Below, piece after piece: positions 8,493-18,563 of a DNA stretch of 64,000 nt; position 1 is the stretch's first letter, and the number at the start of each line of letters is the position of its first letter. Both the position numbers and the translations under genes were made by a program. This DNA is from Alphaproteobacteria bacterium (lineage in GTDB: Bacteria > Pseudomonadota > Alphaproteobacteria > Rs-D84): contig SUUN01000002.1 in assembly GCA_015062495.1 (NCBI GenBank), positions 285,210 through 349,209 of the forward strand. The letters are read 5' to 3'. Below the pieces are notes generated by a model, which was not told where the DNA came from, made no database searches, and saw only the letters and a list, made by a program, of their open reading frames with translations.

Positions 8493-8937
8493 ATTGTTCT
8501 TCTTTTACCTTTTGCAGGACGGCGGTAAATGTCGATTCTGCGACCTTTTTCCCACCAACCAACGCGATACCGTGGAATTTATACAAACTCATCTTGCTCA
8601 GCAACAATTCCACATGTAATTCCAGTTTATCGCCTGGACGCACCATATGCGAAAACTTAATCTTTTCCATTGTGGTAAAGTACCCCAACATATTTTCACG
8701 TTCCGCGTCTGATAATCTGCTGAACGCAACAAAGCATGCGGTTTGGGCCAACGCTTCAACCTGTAACACACCGGGCATAATCGGATTGCCTGGGAAATGC
8801 CCATCACACCAGAACTCATCATCGCGCACATATTTCACACCAACCGCACTGGTATCGCTGTATTCACGAATTTCATCAACCAATCGCATGTTTCCACGAT
8901 GTGGAATTATTGTTTCAATCTGTTTTGCGTCAATCAT
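8491..8937 (-). CDS. fabZ: 3-hydroxyacyl-ACP dehydratase FabZ
   Basis: This is a 148-residue hot-dog fold dehydratase of fatty-acid synthesis. The catalytic His lies in GHFPGNPIMPGV (H47) and the catalytic Glu in LQVEALAQTA (E61). IPHRGNMRLVDEI at the N-terminus is family-typical, and KIKFSHMVRPGDKL forms the central strand. It starts 19 nt after lpxD stops, with a good ribosome binding site (aggggg) in the gap. The lpxD-fabZ order is the usual one, but lpxA does not follow. Confidence 0.96.
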   Translation of the reverse strand: MIDAKQIETIIPHRGNMRLVDEIREYSDTSAVGVKYVRDDEFWCDGHFPGNPIMPGVLQVEALAQTACFVAFSRLSDAERENMLGYFTTMEKIKFSHMVRPGDKLELHVELLLSKMSLYKFHGIALVGGKKVAESTFTAVLQKVKEEQ

Positions 8938-8956
8938 TTTTATATTCCCCCTGCGC

Positions 8957-10000
8957 TTAATTTTTCATCTGTTTCCTTAGCCATGCATAATGACGCATAA
9001 ATTCAGTCCCCGGTCCCGCTGGATATCCCATATACGATTCCCCATCTGGAATATTGCGGAAAACACCACTGTTTGCGCCAACGGATGCATCGTTTCCGAT
9101 TTTGACACCGTTTGCCACGCCCACATGTCCCCCCAGTAATACGCGATCACCCACAACCACGCCACCGGCAATTCCAACCCCACTGGCCAAGAAACATTCG
9201 CATCCCACAACAACCCCGTGCGCAATCTGGCACAGGTTGTCGATTTTTGTGCCATCCCCGACACGCGTATCTGTCATTGCGCCCCGGTCAATGCAAGTAT
9301 TTGCCCCAACGGAAACGCGTTCGCCAATCACCACGCGTCCCACGTGTGGAATAAATATATTTTTACCGTTTTGACGTGTGTAACCAAAACCGTCTTTGCC
9401 GATAACGGCGTTTGCGTTAATCACGCAATCTGCGCCAATTGTTGCGTTTTCAATATGCGCCCCACTGTGCACAATCGTCCCACGCCCCAGTACAACCCCG
9501 CGCCCAATATACGCACCTGGATAAATTTTGACGCCCGGTTCAATTACCGCGCCCCGTTCAATGGTTGCAAATTGCCCGACATAGGTTGTTCTTTTTTTAC
9601 GAAAGAATACCCCACGTTCGATGAATGCATGTTTGCTGACGCCAAATCGTGGCTTTTCGCGATAAATTTCCCCCAGGATTTTTACAATATTTCCGCGTGG
9701 ACTGTCTGTAATCAACAGTGTTGCCCCATCTGGTGCATGTTTTGCCATTTCAGGCTGAACCAGAATAACGGTCGCACGCGTGTTTTCCAACACACTGATT
9801 GGCAGTATTTTAAACGCATTACTGTTTTGTTCAGTTGAATAGAACGCCAACTGTCCCGCGCGCGCATCTGCGATTGGTGCGACCCCCCGCACCAGTGCAT
9901 TCGCGTCCCCGCGCAATTCCAGACCAAATTTGGCCGCCAACGCGCCGGCTGTTGTTTTATTTGCCGCCGGCATAAACAAAGATTTTATTGCTTTCATCAT
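8957..10000 (-). CDS. lpxD: UDP-3-O-(3-hydroxyacyl)glucosamine N-acyltransferase LpxD
   Basis: LpxD adds the N-linked acyl chain in lipid A synthesis. The protein has 347 residues from the chosen ATG at 9998-10000. A longer frame upstream runs through AT-rich sequence with no family similarity. The N-terminal uridine-binding domain (about residues 10-105) is followed by many left-handed beta-helix hexapeptides. The catalytic His lies in CQIAHGVVVG. The end (NIPDGESYMGYPAGPG...RHYAWLRKQMK) is typical. It is the first gene of lpxD-fabZ. Its promoter must lie in the 10001-10184 region shared with divergent nusA. Presence of LpxD implies lipid A is made. Confidence 0.96.
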   Translation of the reverse strand: MMKAIKSLFMPAANKTTAGALAAKFGLELRGDANALVRGVAPIADARAGQLAFYSTEQNSNAFKILPISVLENTRATVILVQPEMAKHAPDGATLLITDSPRGNIVKILGEIYREKPRFGVSKHAFIERGVFFRKKRTTYVGQFATIERGAVIEPGVKIYPGAYIGRGVVLGRGTIVHSGAHIENATIGADCVINANAVIGKDGFGYTRQNGKNIFIPHVGRVVIGERVSVGANTCIDRGAMTDTRVGDGTKIDNLCQIAHGVVVGCECFLASGVGIAGGVVVGDRVLLGGHVGVANGVKIGNDASVGANSGVFRNIPDGESYMGYPAGPGTEFMRHYAWLRKQMKN

Positions 10001-10065
10001 AGTGAACCGATTATAGATAAAAAAAATCTCACATTCCACATTTTTATAAAAGATTATATTTTTAC

Positions 10066-10093
10066 TTGCGTTTTCAGATTTCGCCTTTATAAT
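10066..10093 (+). promoter_or_regulatory. Candidate nusA promoter
   Basis: A -35-like ttgcgt (10066-10071) and a perfect -10 tataat (10088-10093) are separated by 16 bp, upstream of the nusA leader hairpin. Confidence 0.65.
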
Positions 10094-10118
10094 AACCAGT
10101 GTTCTTAAATAATAATTT

Positions 10119-10147
10119 AAGGGCGGGGTCAAGAAAACCCCGCCCTT
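10119..10147 (+). promoter_or_regulatory. Strong GC hairpin in the nusA leader
   Basis: There is a perfect 11-bp stem (10119-10129 with 10137-10147; core gggcgggg/ccccgccc) and a 7-nt loop. It is followed by only ttt, so it is a weak terminator or an RNA-stability or pausing element. It lies between the nusA promoter and the start codon and could serve feedback by NusA on its own leader (inference). Confidence 0.6.
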
Positions 10148-10184
10148 TCACTAAGACATGTTATAACGCAAAGGAGTGTACCAA

Positions 10185-11723
10185 ATGTCTTTTGTATCGA
10201 TGCCCCGTCAGGATTTATTGTTGGCAATTGAATCTTTGGCCCAGGAAAAGCAAATTGACCGTGAAATTGTTTTTGAATCACTGGAAATTGCCGTTGCCAA
10301 GATTGCAAAGCACAAATATGGCGAAGAATTTAATATTGTTGCCGATATTGATCGCAAGAACGGTGCGATACATGTAAAACGTTTGTTCAATGTTATTGAA
10401 TCACCGGAATCTGCGGGCGAAGAATATGATCCAAACACCATGCTGACGGTATCCCAGGCAAAAAAGTATGCCAAGAACCCTGTTGTTGGTGACGTGGTCG
10501 AAGACGCGCTGCCTGAACCTGAATTTGGCCGTATGGCATTCCAGACTGCGAAACAGATTATGACAACCCGCGTCCGCGACGCAGAAAAGGGCCGCCAGTT
10601 CGAAGAATTCAAAGACAACATCGGCGACATCGTCAGTGGTATTGTTAAACGTATTGAATTTGGCAGTGTATATGTTGATATTAATGGCAAGGCCGAAGGT
10701 TATATCAAAGGCACAGAATTAATCCCAGGCGAACGCCTGAACGTTGGCGACCGTGTTCGTGCATTGATTATGGACGTTGCGCGTTCAAATACCGGTCCCC
10801 AGATTTTCTTGACACGTACACATCCAATGTTTATGGAAAAACTGTTTGTCCAAGAAGTGCCCGAAATCTACGAAGGTATTATTAAAATCAAATCTGTTGC
10901 GCGTGCACCGGGGTCACATGCGAAAATCGCGGTTGAAACGGCTGATCCATCAATTGACGCGGTTGGTATGACGGTTGGAATTAAGGGTACACGTATCCAG
11001 CCTGTTATCAACGAATGTCATGGCGAAAAGATTGATGTTATTCTGTATTCCGAAGACCCTGCTGTATTCATTGTTAACGCAATGCAACCCGCCAAAGTTG
11101 CAAAAATCATCGTCGACGAAGATACACGCAGCGCAGCCGTTGTTGTAAACGAAGACCAACAATCATTGGCAATTGGTCGTCGCGGCCAGAATGTTCGCCT
11201 GGCGTCCCAGTTGACCGGCTGGAACATTGACGTTATGAACGAAGCCGAAGAACAAGAACGCCGTGCCAAGGAATTCAAAGAAAAGACAGAATTGTTTATC
11301 GGTGGCTTGGACGTTGATGAAATGATTGCACAACTGCTGATTACCGAAGGGTTCCGCACAATCGAAGAAATTGCATTCGTTGACGCATCCGAACTGGAAA
11401 GCATCGAAGGCTTTAACCAAGAATTGGCGGCTGAATTACAGAAACGTGCCAAAGATTACCTGGCAAAAATCGAAAATGATTACATGGATGCAGGCCATAA
11501 ATTAGGCATGTCCGATGACCTGTTGACATTTGACTTTATCAAACGTCCAACAATCATGAAATTGGGCGAATCTGGCATTAAATCATTGGATGATTTGGCG
11601 GATTTGGCGACCGATGAATTGGTTGAAATCCTGGGCGAAGATACAATGTCGTCCCGTTTGGCGGGTCGCGTGATTATGAAGGCACGTGAACTGGCATACG
11701 GCATAACAAAAGATAACGAATAA
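10185..11723 (+). CDS. nusA: Transcription termination/antitermination factor NusA
   Basis: NusA binds RNA polymerase and nascent RNA in pausing, termination and antitermination. The ATG at 10185 is chosen because aaggag lies 8 nt upstream; a GTG at 10176 overlaps that site. The N-terminal polymerase-binding domain covers about residues 1-130. The S1 domain (GDIVSGIVKRIEFGSVYVDI) is near 140-205. Two KH domains follow (VGMTVGIKGTRIQPVINE; QSLAIGRRGQNVRLASQL). Two acidic C-terminal repeats are present, as in many Proteobacteria. Length is 512. infB follows after 23 nt, the usual pairing, but rimP, normally upstream of nusA, is absent. Confidence 0.97.
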   Translation: MSFVSMPRQDLLLAIESLAQEKQIDREIVFESLEIAVAKIAKHKYGEEFNIVADIDRKNGAIHVKRLFNVIESPESAGEEYDPNTMLTVSQAKKYAKNPVVGDVVEDALPEPEFGRMAFQTAKQIMTTRVRDAEKGRQFEEFKDNIGDIVSGIVKRIEFGSVYVDINGKAEGYIKGTELIPGERLNVGDRVRALIMDVARSNTGPQIFLTRTHPMFMEKLFVQEVPEIYEGIIKIKSVARAPGSHAKIAVETADPSIDAVGMTVGIKGTRIQPVINECHGEKIDVILYSEDPAVFIVNAMQPAKVAKIIVDEDTRSAAVVVNEDQQSLAIGRRGQNVRLASQLTGWNIDVMNEAEEQERRAKEFKEKTELFIGGLDVDEMIAQLLITEGFRTIEEIAFVDASELESIEGFNQELAAELQKRAKDYLAKIENDYMDAGHKLGMSDDLLTFDFIKRPTIMKLGESGIKSLDDLADLATDELVEILGEDTMSSRLAGRVIMKARELAYGITKDNE

Positions 11724-11746
11724 AAAACAGACGGAGTTGTTAAAAC

Positions 11747-14164
11747 ATGGCAACATTGACACTTGGAAAATCTGTAACAACTGATGCAGTGCGCAGCAAA
11801 AAGGGTGACGCAGTTTTTGTCGAACGACGTCGTCGCGTTGTTGCCCCCGGCAGCAAGGAATTGCGTGACGAACCCGTCGCGCCCGTTGCATCAAAAAATG
11901 CGGCCGATGAAAAATTGCGTGCCGTCCTGGCTGCGGCCAAGGCACGCGAAGAAGAACGCAAACAACGTGCCGCCGAAGAGGCCGCAGCCCGCGCCGCCCG
12001 TGATGCGGAAATAGAACGCGAAAATCGCGAATACGAACAGGTTCGCGAACAGTTGGCCGCCCGTGAAAATGCAAATGTTGCGGATACATCTGATGTTGCC
12101 GAAGATGCGCCCGCCGCGCCACGTGCAAAATCCGCCCCCACGACGCCCAAGGTGTTCACAAACAACGCCACCGCCGGCGCGTCGCGTCGTGGCCGTAATG
12201 CGGACGACGAAGACACGCGTCCGGGCAAATTTAACAACTCTAAAAAAGATTTCAAAAAAACAGGCAAGATTCACCTGAATGATATCGTTATGGGTGGTGG
12301 CGATGATGACGACGATGAAATTGGAATCCGTGGTGCAAACCGCCGCCGTTCCGAAGCGTCCCTGAAACGTTTCCGTGAAAAGGCGCGCGCCGTATTTGCC
12401 GCCCCACAAAAGGTTGAACATGTTGTTAACCTGGGCGACACCATCACGGTCAAAGACCTGGCGGCGGCCATGGCAGAAAAGGCCGGCAATGTTATCAAAA
12501 AACTGATGGAAATGGGCATGATGGTTTCTGTGAATCAGTCTATTGATGCCGACACTGCTGAATTGATTGCGTCTGAATTTGGTGCGACCGTTAAACGCGT
12601 TGTTGTCAAACCATACGCGGAAATCCTGGAACGCGAACCAAACCCAGAACGCATGACGCCACGCGCGCCGGTTGTGACGGTTGTGGGTCACGTTGACCAT
12701 GGTAAAACATCCCTGTTGGATGCGTTCCGTAATGCGAACGTTGCCGCCGGCGAAGCGGGCGGTATTACCCAGCACGTGTCATCCTATGAAGTTAAAACAA
12801 AATCAGGCCAGATGATTACATTCCTGGATACACCAGGACACGAAACATTTACCGCTATGCGTGCGCGTGGTGCTCAAATGGCGGATATTGTTGTATTGGT
12901 TGTTGCGGCAAACGATTCTATTATGCCACAGACAATCGAAGCCATTAATCACATCCGTGCCGCGAACGTACCATTTATTGTTGCGATTAATAAAATTGAC
13001 CTGCCTGAGGCAAACGCCATGCGCGTCAAAACCGACCTGTTGCAACAGGAAGTCCAGGTCGAAGAAATGGGTGGCGATGTCCAATGTGTGGAAATTTCCG
13101 CAACCAAGAAAATCGGCCTTGATAAATTAGAAGAAGCGATTTTATTACAGGCCGAAATGATGGAACTGACGGCGGATGCCGATATGTCTGCGGTCGCATA
13201 TGTTGTCGAAGCAAAAATGGAAAAAGGTCTGGGCGCGGTCGCGACAATTTTGATGCGCCAAGGAACATTAAAAATTGGCGATGTGTTCGTCGTTGGCGAA
13301 ACATTTGGCCGCGTACGTGGTCTGATTAATTCGGCCGGCGAACGTGTAAAATCGGTTAAGCCGGGCCAGCCTGCGGTTGTTTTAGGATTAAATTCTGTCC
13401 CAGGTGCTGGTGATGAACTGCGCGTTATGGAAAACGAATCCCAAACCCGCGAAGTTGCCGCATATCGCACGCAACAGGCCAAGGACAAAGCAAACGCAGT
13501 CAAACGTTCATCCCTAGAAGAATTGTTTGCCAAACGTGATGAGTCTAAGAAGTTAATCCTGCCCATTATCCTGCGTGCGGACGTTCAGGGTTCTGTCGAA
13601 GCGATTTCGGACATGGTCAAAGAAATCACCACAGACAAGGTTGGTGTTGAAATCTTGTCGTCTGGCGTTGGCCAGATTACCGAAGGTGACATCCGCCTGG
13701 CAACGGCATCGGGCGCAGTAATTATTGCGTTTAATGTCCGTGCAGATTCTGCGGTTCGTGATATGGCGCGCAACAACGGTGTTGATATTCGCTATCACAG
13801 TGTTGTATACCGCATCACAGACGAAATCAAAGAAATCCTGTCGGGTAAATTAGCACCTGAAAAACACGAAACATTTATCGGCTATGCAGATGTTATCGCC
13901 CTGTTCACCGTGGGCAAGGGCATCCGCGTTGCAGGCTGTCGCATGACCGAAGGTACGATTAAAAAAGACGCGTTCGTACGTCTGTTGCGCAACAATGTCG
14001 TTATTTATGACGGCAAAATTGGACAACTGCGTCGTGAAAAGAACGAAGTCAAAGAAGTATCTGGTGGCGTTGAATTCGGTATGTCTTTTGACAAGTACAA
14101 TGACCTGAAAGAAGGCGACCGCGTCGAATGCTACGAAGTCGAAGAAGTTCGCGCACAGTTATAA
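11747..14164 (+). CDS. infB: Translation initiation factor IF-2
   Basis: IF-2 is the GTPase that brings initiator tRNA to the 30S subunit. The N-terminal third is a low-complexity Ala/Arg/Glu-rich linker (about residues 50-210) with a short poly-Asp run. The IF2 N-terminal fold ([24 protein letters not shown]) precedes the GTPase. G1 is GHVDHGKT at 314-321, followed by GGITQH, DTPGHE and NKID. Domains II-IV follow, ending [18 protein letters not shown]. Length is 805 residues. It is co-transcribed with nusA. A terminator follows, and rbfA/truB are not downstream. Confidence 0.97.
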   Translation: MATLTLGKSVTTDAVRSKKGDAVFVERRRRVVAPGSKELRDEPVAPVASKNAADEKLRAVLAAAKAREEERKQRAAEEAAARAARDAEIERENREYEQVREQLAARENANVADTSDVAEDAPAAPRAKSAPTTPKVFTNNATAGASRRGRNADDEDTRPGKFNNSKKDFKKTGKIHLNDIVMGGGDDDDDEIGIRGANRRRSEASLKRFREKARAVFAAPQKVEHVVNLGDTITVKDLAAAMAEKAGNVIKKLMEMGMMVSVNQSIDADTAELIASEFGATVKRVVVKPYAEILEREPNPERMTPRAPVVTVVGHVDHGKTSLLDAFRNANVAAGEAGGITQHVSSYEVKTKSGQMITFLDTPGHETFTAMRARGAQMADIVVLVVAANDSIMPQTIEAINHIRAANVPFIVAINKIDLPEANAMRVKTDLLQQEVQVEEMGGDVQCVEISATKKIGLDKLEEAILLQAEMMELTADADMSAVAYVVEAKMEKGLGAVATILMRQGTLKIGDVFVVGETFGRVRGLINSAGERVKSVKPGQPAVVLGLNSVPGAGDELRVMENESQTREVAAYRTQQAKDKANAVKRSSLEELFAKRDESKKLILPIILRADVQGSVEAISDMVKEITTDKVGVEILSSGVGQITEGDIRLATASGAVIIAFNVRADSAVRDMARNNGVDIRYHSVVYRITDEIKEILSGKLAPEKHETFIGYADVIALFTVGKGIRVAGCRMTEGTIKKDAFVRLLRNNVVIYDGKIGQLRREKNEVKEVSGGVEFGMSFDKYNDLKEGDRVECYEVEEVRAQL

Positions 14165-14166
14165 GA

Positions 14167-14193
14167 AATCCCCGCCACATGGCGGGATTTTTA
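14167..14193 (+). terminator. Terminator after infB
   Basis: GC hairpin (cccgcc/ggcggg, loop acat, one bulged C) followed by a T run. Confidence 0.85.
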
Positions 14194-14221
14194 ATAATTG
14201 TCTAATATCTTGAAATTTGAA

Positions 14222-14254
14222 TTTAATCTGGTACGATTTGAACCAGATTATTTT
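14222..14254 (+). promoter_or_regulatory. Terminator-like hairpin in the valS leader
   Basis: Stem aatctggt/accagatt is followed by attttttat about 20 nt before the valS ATG. No upstream leader peptide rich in Val can be seen. It is either a second terminator behind infB or a leader structure for valS. Confidence 0.55.
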
Positions 14255-14275
14255 TTATAACTCAGGACGATAAAA

Positions 14276-16675
14276 ATGAACATAGAATTGGGCAAAAATA
14301 TAAATCCACGTGAAATCGAAACCAAAATCCAAGAATTTTGGGACAATAACACATTTTGGAACAACGATGTTACATCCAACAAACCATCATTTTGTATTAT
14401 GATGCCGCCACCAAACGTGACGGGTAATCTGCATATGGGGCATGCGTTGGATAACGTTCTGACGGACATTGTTTGCCGTTACAAACGTATGTGTGGTTTT
14501 GATGTTTTGTGGCAACCTGGGACTGACCACGCGTCAATCGCAACCCAGTTATTGGTTGAACGCGATTTGTCCAAGCGTGGCATTAATCCACACGCATTAT
14601 CACTGGATGAAAAATTAAACGCCGCCTGGACCTGGAAGGCTGACAAAGGCGGCCAGATTATGAACCAGTTGCACGTCCTGGGTGTTACACCCGCCTGGTC
14701 GCGTGAACGCTTTACCATGGACGAAGGTTTGTCGAACGCGGTCACAAAACTGTTCGTTAAAATGTATAACGAAGGCTTAATCTATCGTGAAAAGCGCCTG
14801 GTTAACTGGTGTCCGAAACAGCAAACATCCGTTTCGGATTTAGAGGTTGAAACCCGTGACGAGCATGGCAAATTCTATTACTTTAATTATCCATTGGTCG
14901 GCGGCGGTGTAATTGAAATTGCGACAACGCGCCCTGAAACATTATTCGGCGACCAGGCAATTGCCGTCCACCCCGAAAATGAAAAGTTAAAACACTTGAT
15001 TGGGGCACGTGCGATTATTCCATTAACGGATATTGAAATTCCAATTATAGGGGACGAACATGCCGACCCAGACAAGGGGACCGGCGCGGTAAAGATTACC
15101 CCGGCCCATGACTTTGACGACTGGGAAGTTGGCGTCCGTCATAACTTGACACCGGTGTGTATTTTAACACCTGATGCGAAATTGAACGACAATCCGGTTG
15201 TACCGGAAAAATATCGTGGCATGGACAGATACGCGGCCCGTGCCGCCGTTGTCGAAGATATTCAGGCGGCGGGTCTGTTGGTAAAAATCGAAGACAAGAT
15301 TATCCCAACGCCATATTCCGAACGCGGCGGTGTGCCGGTTGAACCATACCTGACGGACCAGTGGTTTGTTGACGCCGAAAAATTGGCAATCCCTGCGATT
15401 GATGCCGTCGAAAGCGGCCGGATTAAATTCCTGCCGGAACATCGTTATAACCTGTTTATGTCATGGATGCGTGGTATTCGCCCATGGACAATTTCACGTC
15501 AACTGTGGTGGGGGCATCATATCCCGGCCTGGTACGACGAAGCGGGTAACGTCTATGTCGCCGAAACCGAGGCAGACGCCATCGCGCAATCTGGCGGCAA
15601 AACATTAACCCGTGACCCAGACGTTCTGGACACATGGTTTTCATCTGGTCTGTGGCCATTTTCAACATTAGGCTGGCCCGATGACACATTGGAATTGAAA
15701 AAATATTATCCAACCGACCTGTTATACACCGGCGCAGACATTATCTTTTTCTGGGTTGCGCGTATGATTATGATGGGCATGTACGTTATGGGCGATGTAC
15801 CATTCCGGACTGTGAATTTCCATGGCCTGGTTCGCGATTCCAAGGGGCAAAAAATGTCCAAGACCAAGGGCAACGGCACCGACCCATTAACTGCGGTTGA
15901 TAAATTTGGTGTGGATGCATTACGCTATTGGATTTCGACCGCCCCAATTGGTACAGACATCCGCTATTCCGATGACGAGGTTAAGCGTGGTTCAAAACTT
16001 CTGACCAAATTATGGAACGCGTCAAAATACGTTTTGATGAACCTGTCTGATTTTGAACCGGCAACTGCGCCACAGATTCCTGTGTCTGACCGCTTTATCG
16101 AAGATCGTTGGGTATTATCTGAATTGAACCGGGCGATTGCAGAAACCCGCAAACACCTGGATAAATATGATAATTATAATTCGCGTGCAGCGATTGATAC
16201 GTTTTTCTGGGACATCTTCTGTGACCAGTATTTGGAATTCATCAAGGACCGCTTCTGGACACCGGAAAAATACAGTGCCGAATCCAAACTGTCGGCCCAG
16301 TGGACATTGTACACTGTCCTGCGTGCGATAATTGGCCTGTATGCGCCATTTATCCCATTCCTGACCGAAGAGTTGTGGCAGAAAATCTATCAACCAACCG
16401 AAGGTGGCAAAACACTGCACCTGACGTCATATCCTGATGTTACGGCTGAATATGACACCGATGTGTCAACCATGGACATTGCGCTGGAACTGTTGAAAAA
16501 TATTCGTGGCCTGCGCAGTGAACGTAAAATCGGCAACGGTGCGAAACTGGAAATGTTAACAATTCCATCCAACACACCGGATGTATTACACGGTCTGATA
16601 AAATCTGCGGCGCGCGCGAATGATATTCAAACGGGCGACGCGTTGGACTTTGTTGTGGCCGAACAGAAACAGTAA
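14276..16675 (+). CDS. valS: Valyl-tRNA synthetase, short type without C-terminal coiled coil
   Basis: This class I synthetase charges tRNA-Val. The HIGH motif is HMGH at residues 53-56 and the KMSKS motif is KMSKT at 526-530. The opening PPPNVTGNLHMGHALDN and EDKIIPTPYSERGGVPVEP in the editing region are clear. Length is 799 residues, against about 950 in E. coli. The protein ends soon after the anticodon-binding domain and lacks the C-terminal coiled-coil arm. Short ValRS of this build is known from Rickettsia and archaea (family knowledge; no alignment was run). A thioesterase gene follows 18 nt after the stop, suggesting co-transcription. Confidence 0.96.
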   Translation: MNIELGKNINPREIETKIQEFWDNNTFWNNDVTSNKPSFCIMMPPPNVTGNLHMGHALDNVLTDIVCRYKRMCGFDVLWQPGTDHASIATQLLVERDLSKRGINPHALSLDEKLNAAWTWKADKGGQIMNQLHVLGVTPAWSRERFTMDEGLSNAVTKLFVKMYNEGLIYREKRLVNWCPKQQTSVSDLEVETRDEHGKFYYFNYPLVGGGVIEIATTRPETLFGDQAIAVHPENEKLKHLIGARAIIPLTDIEIPIIGDEHADPDKGTGAVKITPAHDFDDWEVGVRHNLTPVCILTPDAKLNDNPVVPEKYRGMDRYAARAAVVEDIQAAGLLVKIEDKIIPTPYSERGGVPVEPYLTDQWFVDAEKLAIPAIDAVESGRIKFLPEHRYNLFMSWMRGIRPWTISRQLWWGHHIPAWYDEAGNVYVAETEADAIAQSGGKTLTRDPDVLDTWFSSGLWPFSTLGWPDDTLELKKYYPTDLLYTGADIIFFWVARMIMMGMYVMGDVPFRTVNFHGLVRDSKGQKMSKTKGNGTDPLTAVDKFGVDALRYWISTAPIGTDIRYSDDEVKRGSKLLTKLWNASKYVLMNLSDFEPATAPQIPVSDRFIEDRWVLSELNRAIAETRKHLDKYDNYNSRAAIDTFFWDIFCDQYLEFIKDRFWTPEKYSAESKLSAQWTLYTVLRAIIGLYAPFIPFLTEELWQKIYQPTEGGKTLHLTSYPDVTAEYDTDVSTMDIALELLKNIRGLRSERKIGNGAKLEMLTIPSNTPDVLHGLIKSAARANDIQTGDALDFVVAEQKQ

Positions 16676-16693
16676 AATCATTGGGGGGATTTT

Positions 16694-17422
16694 ATGTCTG
16701 AAAAATTGATTGAAAAACGCACATTGCAGGCATATCAGTGTGATCGTTTTAGTAACGTTCGTCCATTAATTTTGATGAACGAATTACAATCAATTGCCGA
16801 CCGTCACGCCGAAGTTTTGGGGTGCGGTCGCACATATTGCCTGGAAAACAATGTTGGTTGGGTTGTGATGTACTATCTGGTTGATATCATCGAATTACCA
16901 ACCGAAGGCGAAGAATTGACCTTTTCCACATGGCCATCATGCCAAGACGCCCTGCGTGCCACGCGTGATTTTGAAATCCACGGCGCAGACGGTCGTCTGA
17001 TGGTGCGTGCAACATCCCAGTGGATTTTGATTGATATGGCAACGCGTCGTCCGTTGCCGTTGGCAAATCACCTGTCGCCGGATGTGGTTGTGCCACATCG
17101 TGCATACGGATGTGCATTTGAAAAATTCCCAGATTTTGACACAAACAAAACGCACGTTATGAAATGTCGCTTTGATGACATTGACGTGAACCAGCATATT
17201 AACAACGCGGTCTATGCAGTATGGGCAACCGAAAGTGTTGGTTATCAATATCGCACGCAACACAAACTGCGCAAAATCGATATTAATTTTAAAAAGGAAA
17301 TCAGTCCCGACACACCCGAAATTCGTGTTGATGTCGCGATTGATGGCCTGACCACGCGTCATAAAATTTGCGTTGGTGATACCGTTCATGCGGCGGTTAT
17401 TTGCCAGTGGGATAAAATCTAA
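16694..17422 (+). CDS. Acyl-ACP thioesterase (FatA/FatB-like)
   Basis: This 242-residue protein with two hot-dog domains resembles bacterial acyl-ACP thioesterases, which release free fatty acids from ACP. The first domain opens with YQCDRFSNVRPLILMNELQ and contains WVVMYYLVDI. The second carries the catalytic pattern DDIDVNQHINNAVY, with Asn and His as in the plant FatA family. There is no signal peptide, so it is cytoplasmic. A ggggg ribosome binding site precedes the ATG. It lies 18 nt after valS with a terminator behind it. The family is clear; chain-length preference cannot be told. Confidence 0.85.
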   Translation: MSEKLIEKRTLQAYQCDRFSNVRPLILMNELQSIADRHAEVLGCGRTYCLENNVGWVVMYYLVDIIELPTEGEELTFSTWPSCQDALRATRDFEIHGADGRLMVRATSQWILIDMATRRPLPLANHLSPDVVVPHRAYGCAFEKFPDFDTNKTHVMKCRFDDIDVNQHINNAVYAVWATESVGYQYRTQHKLRKIDINFKKEISPDTPEIRVDVAIDGLTTRHKICVGDTVHAAVICQWDKI

Positions 17423-17432
17423 AAAAAAACAG

Positions 17433-17455
17433 AACCGCCATACGGCGGTTTTTTT
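17433..17455 (+). terminator. Terminator between thioesterase and rlmN (convergent)
   Basis: Stem aaccgcc/ggcggtt, loop atac, T run after and A run before, so it can work in both directions. Confidence 0.88.
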
Positions 17456-17462
17456 GTTGTAC

Positions 17463-18563
17463 TTAACGCTTGGCATTATTTAATCGCAACTGCCCGCACG
17501 CCGAACCAATATCTGTTCCACGTTCACGTCTGATGCGCGTGTGAATACCGTTTTTTATCAGTATATCTTGGAAACGATGTACCGCATTACCCGATGGCGA
17601 CGCAAAGTCGCGTTCATCAACCGCATTCCATGGGATTAAATTCACCATACAGTTTTTGCCCTTTAATAATTCAGACAATTTTTCCGCGTATTCAGGTGTC
17701 GCGTTGTATAAAACCGTTTCACCATTTTCATCGCGCCGCCCCAACAGGATATATTCAATCATCAACTGACGATTATGATTGTCGGTAAATCGCCATGCCG
17801 CATCCAGAACCTCGCTTAATTTATATCGATTATTAATCGGCATAATCTGTGACCGCAATTCATCCGTCGGTGCGTGTAAAGAAATCGCCAGGTTAATCGG
17901 TCGCCCCCATTCAATCAAGCGGTCAATTCCCGGCACAATTCCACATGTTGAAACCGTAATACGTCGCCACCCAATCCCCATATCGCGATTTGCACGTTCG
18001 ATAAAATCGATAACGTTTTCTGTGTTTTGTAATGGTTCACCTGTTCCCATAATAACGATGTGCGACACATCGCCATTGTTTGCATCACCATTTGGCCGAA
18101 TTGGTTTGTCGGCGAATTTATCCGCGCGCAGTTCCCATTGCGCAACCAAAATCTGGGCAAATATTTCATTTGCGGTTAAATTACGTTTTAACCCCAACAG
18201 TGTACTGGCACAGAACTTGCATCCCATTGCGCATCCGGCCTGGGAACTGACACATACACTGTTGCCATATGTTGTACGCATCAATACGCACTCAATTTGT
18301 TCGCCGTCGTTTAGTTCCAACAAAAACTTAGTCGTTTCACCATCGGCTGATTCTAACTTAGTCACAATTTTAACCGGCAATGTCTGCGCCACCGCATCCA
18401 GTTCCCGCCGCAAATTTTCCGGTATGTTTTTCATAGACATAAAATCTGGCGCACCACGATTCAGCCATTCACGAATTTGCTTTGCACGAAAACGCGGTTG
18501 CCCCATATCGACTATAAATTTTTCCAGTTCCCCATCCGTCAGGTTAAAAAGGATTTTTTTCAT
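17463..18563 (-). CDS. rlmN: 23S rRNA/tRNA adenine-C2 methyltransferase RlmN
   Basis: This radical-SAM enzyme methylates A2503 of 23S rRNA and A37 of some tRNAs. The cluster ligands are C111, C115 and C118 in CAMGCKFCAS. MGTGEPLQN, SLHAPTDELR and EYILLGRRDE are family-typical. The C-terminal Cys in GSACGQL is the methyl-carrying residue. Length is 366. Its ATG overlaps the stop of the SurA-like gene by 4 nt (ATGA), so it is the last gene of the minus-strand envelope operon. Confidence 0.97.
   Translation of the reverse strand: MKKILFNLTDGELEKFIVDMGQPRFRAKQIREWLNRGAPDFMSMKNIPENLRRELDAVAQTLPVKIVTKLESADGETTKFLLELNDGEQIECVLMRTTYGNSVCVSSQAGCAMGCKFCASTLLGLKRNLTANEIFAQILVAQWELRADKFADKPIRPNGDANNGDVSHIVIMGTGEPLQNTENVIDFIERANRDMGIGWRRITVSTCGIVPGIDRLIEWGRPINLAISLHAPTDELRSQIMPINNRYKLSEVLDAAWRFTDNHNRQLMIEYILLGRRDENGETVLYNATPEYAEKLSELLKGKNCMVNLIPWNAVDERDFASPSGNAVHRFQDILIKNGIHTRIRRERGTDIGSACGQLRLNNAKR

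Noticed and set aside
8477-9927. Several ORFs over 60 codons on the opposite strand of lpxD and fabZ
   Set aside because: They are antisense frames over strongly conserved genes, with poor codon use and no ribosome binding sites.
14193-14275. Leader-peptide attenuator before valS
   Set aside because: A terminator-like hairpin exists, but no start codon with a run of Val codons can be found.
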